A DNA stretch of 64,000 bases from Clostridium sp. CAG:1000 (lineage in GTDB: Bacteria > Bacillota_I > Bacilli_A > RF39 > UBA660): NCBI GenBank assembly GCA_000436975.1, contig HG000345.1:9113-73112 (forward strand), given 5' to 3'. Positions 22,866 through 30,959 of this stretch are shown here, piece by piece. A model generated the notes under the pieces. That model was not told the origin of the DNA. It ran no database searches and worked only from the letters and a program-made list of their open reading frames with translations. Position numbers and translations under genes: made by a program. Position 1 is the first letter of the stretch. Each line of letters starts with the position of its first letter.

Positions 22866-22887
22866 ATACTATTGTCTCCTCTTTTTT
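22836..22887 (+). terminator. Attenuator terminator before serine recombinase
   Basis: The arm 22836-22851 (GAGGAGTCAGTAGTAT) pairs with 22866-22881; four more pairs close the hairpin around ACTTTA. A T6 run follows. It lies between promoter and recombinase and overlaps the leader peptide. Confidence 0.8.
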
Positions 22888-22907
22888 AGTAAAAGGAGTT
22901 GAGATTA

Positions 22908-24743
22908 ATGGAAGAAGAAAGAAAAGTTGCTGGTATTTATATTCGTGTGTCAACTGAAGATCAAGCACGTGAAGGTTTTAGTTTAGGAGAACAAGAAGAA
23001 AAGTTAAAACAATTATGTGATTATAAAGGTTATGAAGTATATAAAGTTTATTGTGATGCTGGTATTAGTGCTAAAGATATGGAACATAGACCAAAATTTC
23101 AAGAAATGTTAAAAGATATGAAAGATGGAAAAATCAATTATATCGTTGCCTATAAACTTGATAGAGTTACTCGTTCAGTTAGAGATTTAGAAGAACTAAT
23201 ATCACAATTAGAAAAATATAATACTTATTTAGTATGTGATAGAGATGATGTTAATACTTCTACTGCTAATGGTAGATTCTTTGTAAGAATGTTAACTGTC
23301 TTATCACAACTTGAAATTGAAATAGTTTCAGAAAGAACAAAGTTCGGTTTAACTGGTGCTATTAAATCTGGTCATTTACCTGGACAAGTAGCTTTGGGAT
23401 TTAAAAAAGATGGAAATAGAAAAACAATAATAGATCCAGCTACTGCCCCTATTGTTAAAAGAGTGTTTGATTTATATTTACAAGGTAAAACATTTTTACA
23501 AATATCAAATATATTTAATGAAGAAAAAGTTTTAAATAAGAATTGGAAAGATACTCATATAGAAAGAATAATAAATAATCGTTTATACATGGGAGATTAT
23601 GAAATGTATAAAAGACTTAAAGAATGGAAAAATGTTGAACCTGTTATTTATATGAATGTTGTTGATCCAATTATACCTAGATATATTTGGGAAGAATGCC
23701 AAGCACAAAAGATAATTAATCAAAGAACTTATACTAGAGATAGAGTTTATACTTTCTTTCAAAAACTTAAATGTCCTAAATGTGGCAAGATAATGAAATG
23801 TAAAGGCTCTGGTGGAAAAAGAAAAAAATATGTTTATTATAATTGTGAAGATTGTCACGAAAATATTAGAGAGTCTTATGTTGAAGAAGAATTTGAAAAA
23901 ATTGTTGGTCAATTACTAAGATTTGATAATGAATATAATGAGCTATTCTTACCACTATTTGCTGATAAAGAAAAAGTTGCTGATAAATCTGATATTGAAA
24001 GAGAAATAATTAATCTTACTAAACAAAAAGAAAGAATCAAAAAAGCTTATATGTCTGAAGTTGTTGAACTTGATGACTTTAAAGAAGATTTAAAAGTAAT
24101 AAATGAAAAACTAGATATATTAACTAAACAATTAGAAAAAGAACAAAAACTAAAAAATAAAAATAGATTTACACCAGAGAAAGTTATGGCTGATAGAGAT
24201 TTACAAAGAATATTTATGACTAATGGAAAAGATGTTTCTCTATTCTTAACTCAGTGGCAAACAATGACTAAAGAAGATAAACAAGAATTTATAGCTAGAT
24301 ATATTGAATCACTAACTTTTGAAAAAGATGATAGATATCCAAATGGGATACATTTAATAGATATAAAATTGAAATCATTATTTACTGAAAAAGTTAGTCG
24401 TTTATCTGAACTAGGTTTATCACAAGTTCCAGTAGAATTTATTTCAAATGATAAGTCAGTAATGTTAAATGTTAGTTATCCATTAAAAGAATCACAAGTA
24501 AAAGATTATATGAAAGAGTTTAAAGATATAGAGGGTATTAAATTACATATTCATCCTACTTTCAATTATAGTTTAGAAGATATGCCTGATGAGATAGAAT
24601 TTAATCTTGATAAAGATGAAAAGGTTCTAAAGTTAATTCCAATTATAAAAGATATAGACAATCCAGAGAGTTTAACAAATAAGTTTAAGTTAGGAATTGT
24701 CACTTCGTTTGTTAAGAATACTGAAGAGGTTTCTAAGGAATAA
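22908..24743 (+). CDS. Large serine recombinase
   Basis: 611 residues from ATG 22908 (AAAGGAG). N-terminal resolvase domain with catalytic Ser in 'GIYIRVSTEDQAREGFSLGE', then 'DAGISAKDMEHRPKF' and the Arg-containing 'YKLDRVTRSVRDLEEL'. The recombinase domain and a zinc ribbon follow ('KCPKCGKIMKCKG' ... 'YNCEDCHENI'), then a coiled coil near residues 365-420. This enzyme integrates and excises the element. Expression is probably gated by the attenuator directly upstream. Confidence 0.93.
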   Translation: MEEERKVAGIYIRVSTEDQAREGFSLGEQEEKLKQLCDYKGYEVYKVYCDAGISAKDMEHRPKFQEMLKDMKDGKINYIVAYKLDRVTRSVRDLEELISQLEKYNTYLVCDRDDVNTSTANGRFFVRMLTVLSQLEIEIVSERTKFGLTGAIKSGHLPGQVALGFKKDGNRKTIIDPATAPIVKRVFDLYLQGKTFLQISNIFNEEKVLNKNWKDTHIERIINNRLYMGDYEMYKRLKEWKNVEPVIYMNVVDPIIPRYIWEECQAQKIINQRTYTRDRVYTFFQKLKCPKCGKIMKCKGSGGKRKKYVYYNCEDCHENIRESYVEEEFEKIVGQLLRFDNEYNELFLPLFADKEKVADKSDIEREIINLTKQKERIKKAYMSEVVELDDFKEDLKVINEKLDILTKQLEKEQKLKNKNRFTPEKVMADRDLQRIFMTNGKDVSLFLTQWQTMTKEDKQEFIARYIESLTFEKDDRYPNGIHLIDIKLKSLFTEKVSRLSELGLSQVPVEFISNDKSVMLNVSYPLKESQVKDYMKEFKDIEGIKLHIHPTFNYSLEDMPDEIEFNLDKDEKVLKLIPIIKDIDNPESLTNKFKLGIVTSFVKNTEEVSKE

Positions 24744-24744
24744 T

Positions 24745-24845
24745 CCTTAGACCACGAAATCTTGTATGGAGAATCCGTACAAGATATCTAGGGGGTTATA
24801 TATCTTGGATGTCCCAGATATGGTCCAAAATAACCCACACTAAAA
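24745..24845 (-). other. Candidate oriT for the MobV relaxase
   Basis: A hairpin ATCTTGTATGG/CCGTACAAGAT lies at 24759-24785. A GGGTTAT/ATAACCC inverted repeat spans 24793-24836, directly next to CACACT (24836-24841), which on minus reads TTTAGTGTGGGTTA. MobV (pMV158-type) nick regions have an inverted repeat next to TAGTGTG. The site sits just upstream of the relaxase, where MobV oriT sites occur. Confidence 0.5.
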
Positions 24846-24857
24846 AGGAGGAATTAT

Positions 24858-26270
24858 ATGGCTGAATTACCTTATTCATTTCATCTTGGAAGTAATAAAA
24901 ATAGAAAAGCATCAGCAAGAAGTAATGCTAGAAATAATGTAAGTGGTTCTTCTTCTCTAGCTAATAATGGAATACAAAATTATCAACAATTATCAAAAGT
25001 AAATAATCATGATTTTAGAAAATACGAAAATGATAATGATTATATTTATCAATTAAAAGGAACTAATGATATTGTTTATGATGTTAAAGAATTCTATAAA
25101 ACTGAATTTGAAGAAGCAAGAATCGAATACAACAATAAGCAATCTAGACCTAGTAGAAGAATTGATGATTATTTTGAATATGTTAATAAAGATGAGAAAA
25201 GAGATCTTGCTTGTGAGATTATAATTGAACTTGGAAATAAAGAATATTGGGATTCAAAAGATTTTGAATTTAAAAGAGAAATGGTTAGTGTATATGAAGA
25301 ACATTTACACGATTTAGAAAGACTTGTTCCAGAATTTAAAATAACAAATGCTGTTGTTCATTTAGATGAAACTTCTCCTCACATGCATATAGTTGGAGTT
25401 CCAGTTAAAGATGGTTGTAAAACAGGTTTATCAAAACAAGTAAATAAATCATCAGTTTTTACTAAAGAAAGACTTGAAAATATACAAAATGTAATGAGAG
25501 AAAAATGTATTGATACTTTTAATAAATACTTTGAAAAAGAAAATGCTACTCTTAAGACTAAAGAAAAAGGAAGAAATAAAGATATTCACGTTAAAGATAT
25601 GGTTAATTATCAAGAATTAAAAAAAGAACTTGAAATTAATAAAAGAAGTATTGATAAAAACAATGATAAGATAAAATCGATAAACAACTCTTCAAAAGAG
25701 TTGAGAGATTTATTATCAGGTTTAGAAGAATCGAGACTTGGTGGTTATAAACTTAATAATAAACAAAAAGAAAGATTACAAGATTTAATTAAAGATGTTG
25801 AATCCATAACTAATTATTTTGATAATTATAAAAATATAATTAATAATATATCTTCAATTAATGATAATTTAAAATATCAAAAAGATAGAAATAATAAAGT
25901 TGAAAATGACAATAATAAACTTATTAAAGAAAATCAAAAACTTAAAATAAAAAATACCGAATTAAAAGAAGATAGAGATTTTGTTCATGCAGTTATGGAT
26001 AAGAGAATGGATGAAAGAAAAGACTTTATAACTTATCTATGTAAAAATGCTAACAGCAAAGATCCAACTACCTCTAGATTTTTTAGACAAGTTGTTAATG
26101 ATATGAATAGCAAAAACTTAATAACTGATAAAGAACATAGAGTTATATTAAATCCACCTAGAACCATTAATAAATCAGAAATAAATAAAGCACTTAGTTC
26201 TATTAATAGAAAAATGGATGAAGCTGCTGAAGAATTTTATCAAACAAAAAAGGACGATTATTATTTATAA
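24858..26270 (+). CDS. mobV: MobV-family relaxase (Pre/Mob)
   Basis: 470 residues. The family motif with metal-binding His is seen in 'NAVVHLDETSPHMHIVGVPV'. An N-terminal 'ASARSNARNNVSGSSS' and 'GTNDIVYDVKEFYKTEF' precede it. A long coiled coil occupies ~250-390. The protein nicks oriT and leads transfer of the strand in mobilization. AAAAGGAGG precedes the ATG. The gene ends in a hairpin that terminates transcription in both directions. Confidence 0.9.
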   Translation: MAELPYSFHLGSNKNRKASARSNARNNVSGSSSLANNGIQNYQQLSKVNNHDFRKYENDNDYIYQLKGTNDIVYDVKEFYKTEFEEARIEYNNKQSRPSRRIDDYFEYVNKDEKRDLACEIIIELGNKEYWDSKDFEFKREMVSVYEEHLHDLERLVPEFKITNAVVHLDETSPHMHIVGVPVKDGCKTGLSKQVNKSSVFTKERLENIQNVMREKCIDTFNKYFEKENATLKTKEKGRNKDIHVKDMVNYQELKKELEINKRSIDKNNDKIKSINNSSKELRDLLSGLEESRLGGYKLNNKQKERLQDLIKDVESITNYFDNYKNIINNISSINDNLKYQKDRNNKVENDNNKLIKENQKLKIKNTELKEDRDFVHAVMDKRMDERKDFITYLCKNANSKDPTTSRFFRQVVNDMNSKNLITDKEHRVILNPPRTINKSEINKALSSINRKMDEAAEEFYQTKKDDYYL

Positions 26271-26286
26271 TCAGTCCTATTTTTTT
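26251..26286. terminator. Bidirectional terminator between relaxase and phosphodiesterase
   Basis: AGGAC-GATTAT and ATAATC-A-GTCCT form an 11-bp stem with a 5-base loop and one bulge. Plus reading is followed by T7, minus reading by T6. Confidence 0.85.
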
Positions 26287-27389
26287 GTTTCTATAGCTAT
26301 TAATGGAACAAGTATTTCATCATCTGTATAACCTGCATGCTGTGATTTCAATTCTTCACTACCAATATATAATAAAGTTTTATTTGTTTTTCCAATAGCT
26401 AAATAATCACCTAAAGTATCTCTAAATATTTCATTTTCTTCTCCATCACCAAATAGTTTTGAATTAATTACATCTTCCATAGAATACAAATCAAAATCAT
26501 TACTAAAATATTTATTAAATAATGATTCAAAGATTTCTTTCTTATCTGGTTTAATAAAAAAGTTAACTGCTCTTGGTTCTAATGAAGTGTTTCTTAATAA
26601 ACACTCTTCAATATCTGGATAATCTTTTATAAATAGATTCTCAACATTATGATGTCCATGATCTGCTACAACAAATACTATTGTATCTGATAGTTTATTA
26701 CTTAGTTCTTCAATTCTTCTATTTATATCTTTTATTATGTTTTTTATTTCTGGTTTATCACAACCAATTTCGTGCATTGTATGATCTGGATCAGTATCAT
26801 AAGCATAAATATACTTTTTTCCATCTTCATTACATAACTTTTCTATTCTTTCATACATTTCATCTAAATTAGAATAAGCTTTTTCTCCAAATGGAAATAA
26901 ACTATATCCTTTATACAAACCTTTTTCATTTATTTCTTTACTAATTGTTTTTCTTATCATATGTTTATTATTATATTCAATAGCTTCATCTAAAGGTTTA
27001 TATTCAAAATCTCCTTTTTCAGAGTTCATAAATACAGTTATAGTCTTATCTATGTCTTTATAATACATATCCCAACCTAACATTCCTGTCTCAACTGGAT
27101 TTAATCCTGTCATCATTGATGTAGTTGCAGCAACTGTTGTTGCTGGAAAAACAGTTGTTATTGGTTTGATTCTATTTTTTATTAAAAATGTATCTTTATC
27201 AAGCATTCTATCCATTATGTTAGAACCCATACCATCACATAAAATAGTTACAACATTTTTTGGTTTATATTCTTCTAATATTCTATCAATATAATCTAAA
27301 GTTTTATGTTTATAATCTAAATCAAAATACTTTCTAATTGAACACGCTAAATTAGTTAAACATTCATTGTAATTATTTTTTACTTCCAT
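26277..27389 (-). CDS. Alkaline-phosphatase-superfamily phosphodiesterase
   Basis: 370 residues of the type I phosphodiesterase/nucleotide pyrophosphatase fold. Metal and nucleophile sites: 'LCDGMGSNIMD', the Thr nucleophile in 'TTVFPATTVAATTSMMTGL', 'DTDPDHTMHEIG' and 'VVADHGHHNVEN', with a last His in 'SQHAGYTDDE'. No signal peptide, so it is probably cytoplasmic. Exact substrate unknown. AAGGAGA precedes the ATG. It lies 15 bp after tyrS in the same direction and probably shares its transcript. Confidence 0.85.
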   Translation of the reverse strand: MEVKNNYNECLTNLACSIRKYFDLDYKHKTLDYIDRILEEYKPKNVVTILCDGMGSNIMDRMLDKDTFLIKNRIKPITTVFPATTVAATTSMMTGLNPVETGMLGWDMYYKDIDKTITVFMNSEKGDFEYKPLDEAIEYNNKHMIRKTISKEINEKGLYKGYSLFPFGEKAYSNLDEMYERIEKLCNEDGKKYIYAYDTDPDHTMHEIGCDKPEIKNIIKDINRRIEELSNKLSDTIVFVVADHGHHNVENLFIKDYPDIEECLLRNTSLEPRAVNFFIKPDKKEIFESLFNKYFSNDFDLYSMEDVINSKLFGDGEENEIFRDTLGDYLAIGKTNKTLLYIGSEELKSQHAGYTDDEILVPLIAIETKK

Positions 27390-27404
27390 AGTTTTTTCTC
27401 CTTT

Positions 27405-28643
27405 TTATTGTAATTCAACTTTTAAAAATACTTTCTTACCTTTTTGAACAATTAATTCTCCATTGTTAAAATCATCTTTAGTTATTATTCTATCAATATT
27501 ACTTTCTTTTTCTTGATTAATACTAATACCATTTTGTTCCATTAATCTTCTTGCTTCTGATTTTGAAGATACTATTTTAATATCAACTAATAAATCTAAA
27601 ACATTAATATCTAATTTATTAGAATCAAACTTAACTGATGGCATATTTTCAGATATACCTTTATTACTAAATAATTCTTCAGCAGTTTGTCTAGCTTTAA
27701 TTGCTTCTTCTTCACCATGTACTAGCTTAGTTACTTCAAATGCTAATAATTTTTTAGCTTCTCTAATATCTTTCTTACATAATTCTTTTATATCAGATAT
27801 TTCCATTCTAGTAAAGAATGATAAACTTCTTTCAACATCTTCATCAAATGAATTAATCCATGCTTGAAAGAAATCAAATGGTGTAGTTTTGTCTCTTGAT
27901 ACCCATAATGTACCAGTAGCTGTTTTACCCATTTTTTCTCCATCTGCTTTAATTAATAATGGACAAGTAAATCCAAATAATGGATCTATCTTTTTACCCT
28001 CACTAAATCCTATTTTTCTAGATAAATCAGCACCAGCTAAAATATTTCCCCATTGATCTGAACCACCAATTTGTAATCTACATCCAAATTCTTTATTTAA
28101 ATGTACAAAGTCAAATGCTTGCATTAACATATATCCCATCTCTAAAAATGTTAATCCACCATTTTCTAATCTCTTTTTGTAACAATCTGCAGCAAGCATA
28201 TTATTAACATTGAAGTGAACTCCAATATCTCTCATAAAATCAACATAAGTTTGATCCATAATCCAATCAGCATTATCAACTATAATTGCTGGATTATCTC
28301 CATCAGTTCTTACAAATCTTTTTACTAATTCTTTAACTTCTGCTTTATTATGAGCAACTTCTTCTTTTGATAGCATTTTTCTCATATCACTTTTACCAGT
28401 TGGATCTCCAATTAAAGCAGTAGCTCCACCAATTAGTATAATTCCATGATGACCAAAATCTTGTAGCCATCTAAACATAGTTAATGCAAAGAAGTGTCCT
28501 ATGTGTAATGAATCTGCAGTAGGGTCAATTCCTAAGTAGAATGTCATAGGTTCTCCATTAACTAAATCAATAATTTCTTGTTCATGTGTAAGGTCTTTAA
28601 CATAACCTCTTTCTTTTAAAATATCAAATAATTTCTTTTCCAT
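27405..28643 (-). CDS. tyrS: Tyrosyl-tRNA synthetase
   Basis: 412 residues. Class I motifs HIGH (residues 47-50 in 'DSLHIGHFFALTMF') and KMGKT ('ADGEKMGKTATGTLW', the KMSKS equivalent) are present, and the C-terminus has an S4-like domain ('VSSKSEARRLMEQNGISIN'). It charges tRNA-Tyr. AGGAGG lies upstream but inside a Tyr-rich leader ORF, and a T-box precedes both, so supply of charged tRNA-Tyr probably controls it at two levels. Confidence 0.97.
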   Translation of the reverse strand: MEKKLFDILKERGYVKDLTHEQEIIDLVNGEPMTFYLGIDPTADSLHIGHFFALTMFRWLQDFGHHGIILIGGATALIGDPTGKSDMRKMLSKEEVAHNKAEVKELVKRFVRTDGDNPAIIVDNADWIMDQTYVDFMRDIGVHFNVNNMLAADCYKKRLENGGLTFLEMGYMLMQAFDFVHLNKEFGCRLQIGGSDQWGNILAGADLSRKIGFSEGKKIDPLFGFTCPLLIKADGEKMGKTATGTLWVSRDKTTPFDFFQAWINSFDEDVERSLSFFTRMEISDIKELCKKDIREAKKLLAFEVTKLVHGEEEAIKARQTAEELFSNKGISENMPSVKFDSNKLDINVLDLLVDIKIVSSKSEARRLMEQNGISINQEKESNIDRIITKDDFNNGELIVQKGKKVFLKVELQ

Positions 28644-28722
28644 TTCTATTTCCTCCTAAATAATTTGTACAGTTAATTAAATTACAATCATCAAAGTAAT
28701 AATAGTAATAGTCACTATCCAT
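28624..28722 (-). CDS. Tyr-rich leader peptide overlapping tyrS (32 aa)
   Basis: Begins MDSDYYYYYFDDC: codons 5-9 are five consecutive Tyr codons (TAT TAC TAT TAT TAC). A very strong GAGGAGGTGATT site precedes ATG 28722. The tyrS Shine-Dalgarno lies inside this ORF and its TGA stop is 20 bases into tyrS in another frame. A ribosome finishing the leader would cover the tyrS start; one stalled at the Tyr codons would leave it free. The B. subtilis rtpLP leader (Trp codons behind a tRNA-Trp T-box) is a precedent. Confidence 0.7.
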   Translation of the reverse strand: MDSDYYYYYFDDCNLINCTNYLGGNRNGKEII

Positions 28723-28740
28723 ACAAATCACCTCCTCGAA

Positions 28741-28957
28741 AATAAAAAGAGCAATCCATCCATAAAGGACGAATTGCTCGTGGTACCACCTTTGTTTGTA
28801 ATAATAGTTTATTACCTCTTATTGATAACGGATACTATCCGACTTAAAATCATCATTTGTAATTCATTATTTTAATTTTGTTTGTTTCCACCAACCACAA
28901 ACTCTCTATAAATAATAATAAAATAATTACTTCGAATGAATCGCTTTTTAATTAACT
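28741..28957 (-). promoter_or_regulatory. Tyrosine T-box riboswitch with terminator
   Basis: Minus strand shows stem I with the GGTTGGTG apical region, a specifier TAC (Tyr) in 'GAATTACAAATG', and the conserved T-box AAAGGTGGTACCACG. It ends in a terminator (GAGCAATnC.../GAATTGCTC then T5) at about 28741-28785. Uncharged tRNA-Tyr should favour antitermination and tyrS expression. Confidence 0.92.
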
Positions 28958-28963
28958 GCATTG

Positions 28964-28992
28964 ATTATAACATACTTTATGTTTTTTTGCAA
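28964..28992 (-). promoter_or_regulatory. tyrS T-box promoter
   Basis: On minus, TTGCAA (28987-28992) and TATAAT (28964-28969) are separated by 17 bp, placing the start near 28957 at the T-box 5' end. Confidence 0.8.
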
Positions 28993-29030
28993 ATATTGAC
29001 ACTATAGTAGTATTGTAATAAACTCTAAAA

Positions 29031-29182
29031 TATGATATATTTAATATGTAATTGAGTTTTATCTCGTTACATTTGTAGTAAAATGTTTCTCAAACGAGAT
29101 ACACAATTGCTCCATAAGATAAAATCGTCGCACCAATGCGGCGTTAATGATTAAGTCAACTAGTAATAGTTGATTTTTTTTG
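29031..29182 (+). ncRNA. Putative small RNA of unknown class, copy in host DNA
   Basis: A plus promoter (TTGACA 28996-29001, 17 bp, TAAACT) precedes it. The RNA would have an 8-bp stem ATCTCGTT/AACGAGAT with an inner ACATTT/AAATGT hairpin, then GCTCCATAAGATAAAATCGTCG with a CGTCGC/GCGGCG hairpin, and a terminator TCAACTA-GTAA-TAGTTGA-T8. The 3' part matches 22310-22388 element by element. No known RNA family is recognised. Confidence 0.55.
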
Positions 29183-29215
29183 TGCGTTATTGCGAAGAAG
29201 GGTGTTAATGATATT

Positions 29216-29302
29216 ATGGTCTTTTCATTAATTAATTTTTTTTATTCAATATCAATTATCCTTTCTATAGTTGGACTTGTATTAACCGTTACTATTTTTT
29301 GA
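29216..29302 (+). CDS. Possible hydrophobic 28-aa peptide
   Basis: MVFSLINFFYSISIILSIVG... is a single transmembrane segment without charged ends. AAGGGTG lies 10-13 bp upstream, a loose spacing. A terminator at 29381-29415 would end its transcript. It could be a toxin-like membrane peptide or chance. Confidence 0.3.
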   Translation: MVFSLINFFYSISIILSIVGLVLTVTIF

Positions 29303-29380
29303 TTTATTTAAAAGTATATTTTGCAAATTAAGATTTCCCATACATATACTAAATTAAAATTACCTTTTTCAATATTCAGT

Positions 29381-29415
29381 TTAATCTAAGCCTATAAACC
29401 CGTCAGATTAATTTT
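29381..29415 (+). terminator. Intrinsic terminator
   Basis: TTAATCT/AGATTAA with a 17-base loop, then T5. The surrounding 29303-29474 holds no other feature I can support. Confidence 0.45.
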
Positions 29416-29474
29416 TCATATATTATCATTATATATTCCATGTTTAAAATCAAATATTGTTTTAATCATAACTT

Positions 29475-30098
29475 TTAATTAATATTACTGATTTGTATAA
29501 TTTTATTATCATCATTGTATACAACTTTATATACTCCAGGGCTTTTAGGATTTCCTTCAATTATAACTTCATTATTATGTTTTACTAATATTTTATTTTC
29601 ATTATATTCAAATTCGCAATTATTTTGTAAAAAAGATAATAAAATAATACCATGAATAACAAGAATAGTCTTATCATTTTCTTTTAAAATATTTTTTATA
29701 AAATCATTAAATCTGGAATCCACATCATTTAGCGTTTCTCCATCATAAACCTTAAAATTTTTATCGTTAAATGAATGTTTTGTATAATCATCAGGAAGAT
29801 CACTTATATATTTAACCCCTAAATTTCTTTCATTTATTTGATCATCTAATTTAATTTTAGTATTATTTAATTCACTTAAATACTTAGCTGTTCCAATTGC
29901 TCTAAATGAATTACTCGAATATATGTTTTTAATGTTTTTTAATTCTTTTATATCACATAATTTTTTAGCCTTTTCTTCTCCTTCAACAGATAATATCATG
30001 TTTTTATTATATTCATCCCATAAAACATTTTTATAATCATTATAATTTTCTATTTCTACGAAAGGACTCGAATGTCTTATTAAATATATATACTTCAT
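29475..30098 (-). CDS. Histidine phosphatase family protein (PGM-like)
   Basis: 207 residues from ATG 30098 (AGGAG upstream; the longer in-frame start is not needed). 'YIYLIRHSSPF' carries the phosphoaccepting RH motif (RHG variant), 'NERNLGVKY' the second site and 'ILVIHGIILL' the distal His. These are hydrolases or mutases acting on small phosphorylated metabolites; the substrate cannot be told from sequence. Monocistronic between a terminator and the divergent ABC operon. Confidence 0.8.
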   Translation of the reverse strand: MKYIYLIRHSSPFVEIENYNDYKNVLWDEYNKNMILSVEGEEKAKKLCDIKELKNIKNIYSSNSFRAIGTAKYLSELNNTKIKLDDQINERNLGVKYISDLPDDYTKHSFNDKNFKVYDGETLNDVDSRFNDFIKNILKENDKTILVIHGIILLSFLQNNCEFEYNENKILVKHNNEVIIEGNPKSPGVYKVVYNDDNKIIQISNIN

Positions 30099-30256
30099 TT
30101 TTTTCTCCTGATGTTCTCTTATACTTAATATTATAAAAAAAATATATATATTCAATATTTTATACTTTAATTTGTAAAACTTATTATAATATCCAACTTT
30201 TTTTGATATAATGTTAATTAGACAAAATACAAATAATATTTTAGGAGCTGATATAA

Positions 30257-30958
30257 ATGGCTTTTATAGAATTCAAAAATGTTAATAAAATATACAAAAT
30301 GGGTGAAATTGAAATAAATGCTTTAAGAGACACTTCCTTTGAAATTGAAAAAGGTGAACTTGTTTGTATACTTGGACCATCTGGTGCTGGTAAGACAACA
30401 TGTTTGAATATTTTAGGTGGAATGGATAGACTAACAAGTGGTTCAGTAATAGTCGACAACGTTAGAATCGATAAATTAAATGAAAAAGAACTTATAAAAT
30501 ATAGAAGGAATGATATTGGATTTGTTTTTCAATTTTATAATTTAATTCAAAATATGAATGTTCTTGAAAATGTTGAACTTGCTACACAATTATGTAAAAA
30601 TTCATTAAATCCGAATGAAATATTAAATAAAGTGGGTTTAAAGATGAGGACAAACAATTTTCCAGCACAACTATCTGGTGGTGAACAACAAAGAGTTGCA
30701 ATTGCAAGAGCAATATGTAAAAATCCGAAATTATTGCTGTGTGATGAACCAACAGGCGCATTAGACTATCAAACTGGAAAGCAAATATTAAAGCTGTTGC
30801 AAGATACATGTAGAAATGAAAAAATGACAATAATAATAATTACACATAATTCTGCAATTAGTCCAATGGCTGATAAAATAATTAAATTCAAAAATGGTTC
30901 AGTAAGCAATGTTATTATAAATGAAAATCCAACCAATATAGAGGATATTGAGTGGTAA
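30257..30958 (+). CDS. ABC transporter ATP-binding protein (MacB/LolD type)
   Basis: 233 residues: Walker A GPSGAGKTT, signature LSGGEQQRVA, Walker B 'LLLCDEPTGALD' and H-loop 'IIITHN'. This subgroup (mechanotransmission ABC exporters) pairs with FtsX-like permeases, and the next gene encodes one. Substrates include lipoproteins, peptides and antibiotics such as bacitracin or lantibiotics; here unknown. Confidence 0.93.
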   Translation: MAFIEFKNVNKIYKMGEIEINALRDTSFEIEKGELVCILGPSGAGKTTCLNILGGMDRLTSGSVIVDNVRIDKLNEKELIKYRRNDIGFVFQFYNLIQNMNVLENVELATQLCKNSLNPNEILNKVGLKMRTNNFPAQLSGGEQQRVAIARAICKNPKLLLCDEPTGALDYQTGKQILKLLQDTCRNEKMTIIIITHNSAISPMADKIIKFKNGSVSNVIINENPTNIEDIEW

Positions 30959-30959
30959 T

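Larger units (their letters stand above)
22390..26275 (+). mobile_element. Integrative mobilizable element (serine recombinase + MobV)
   Basis: Four plus-strand units: a small hypothetical gene, a leader peptide/attenuator, a large serine recombinase and a MobV relaxase preceded by an oriT-like site. It has no conjugation apparatus, so it would need a helper. Boundaries are not proven; near-identical TTTTTTTGTKTCTA stretches lie at 22382-22395 and 26280-26293 but are low in complexity. Confidence 0.7.
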
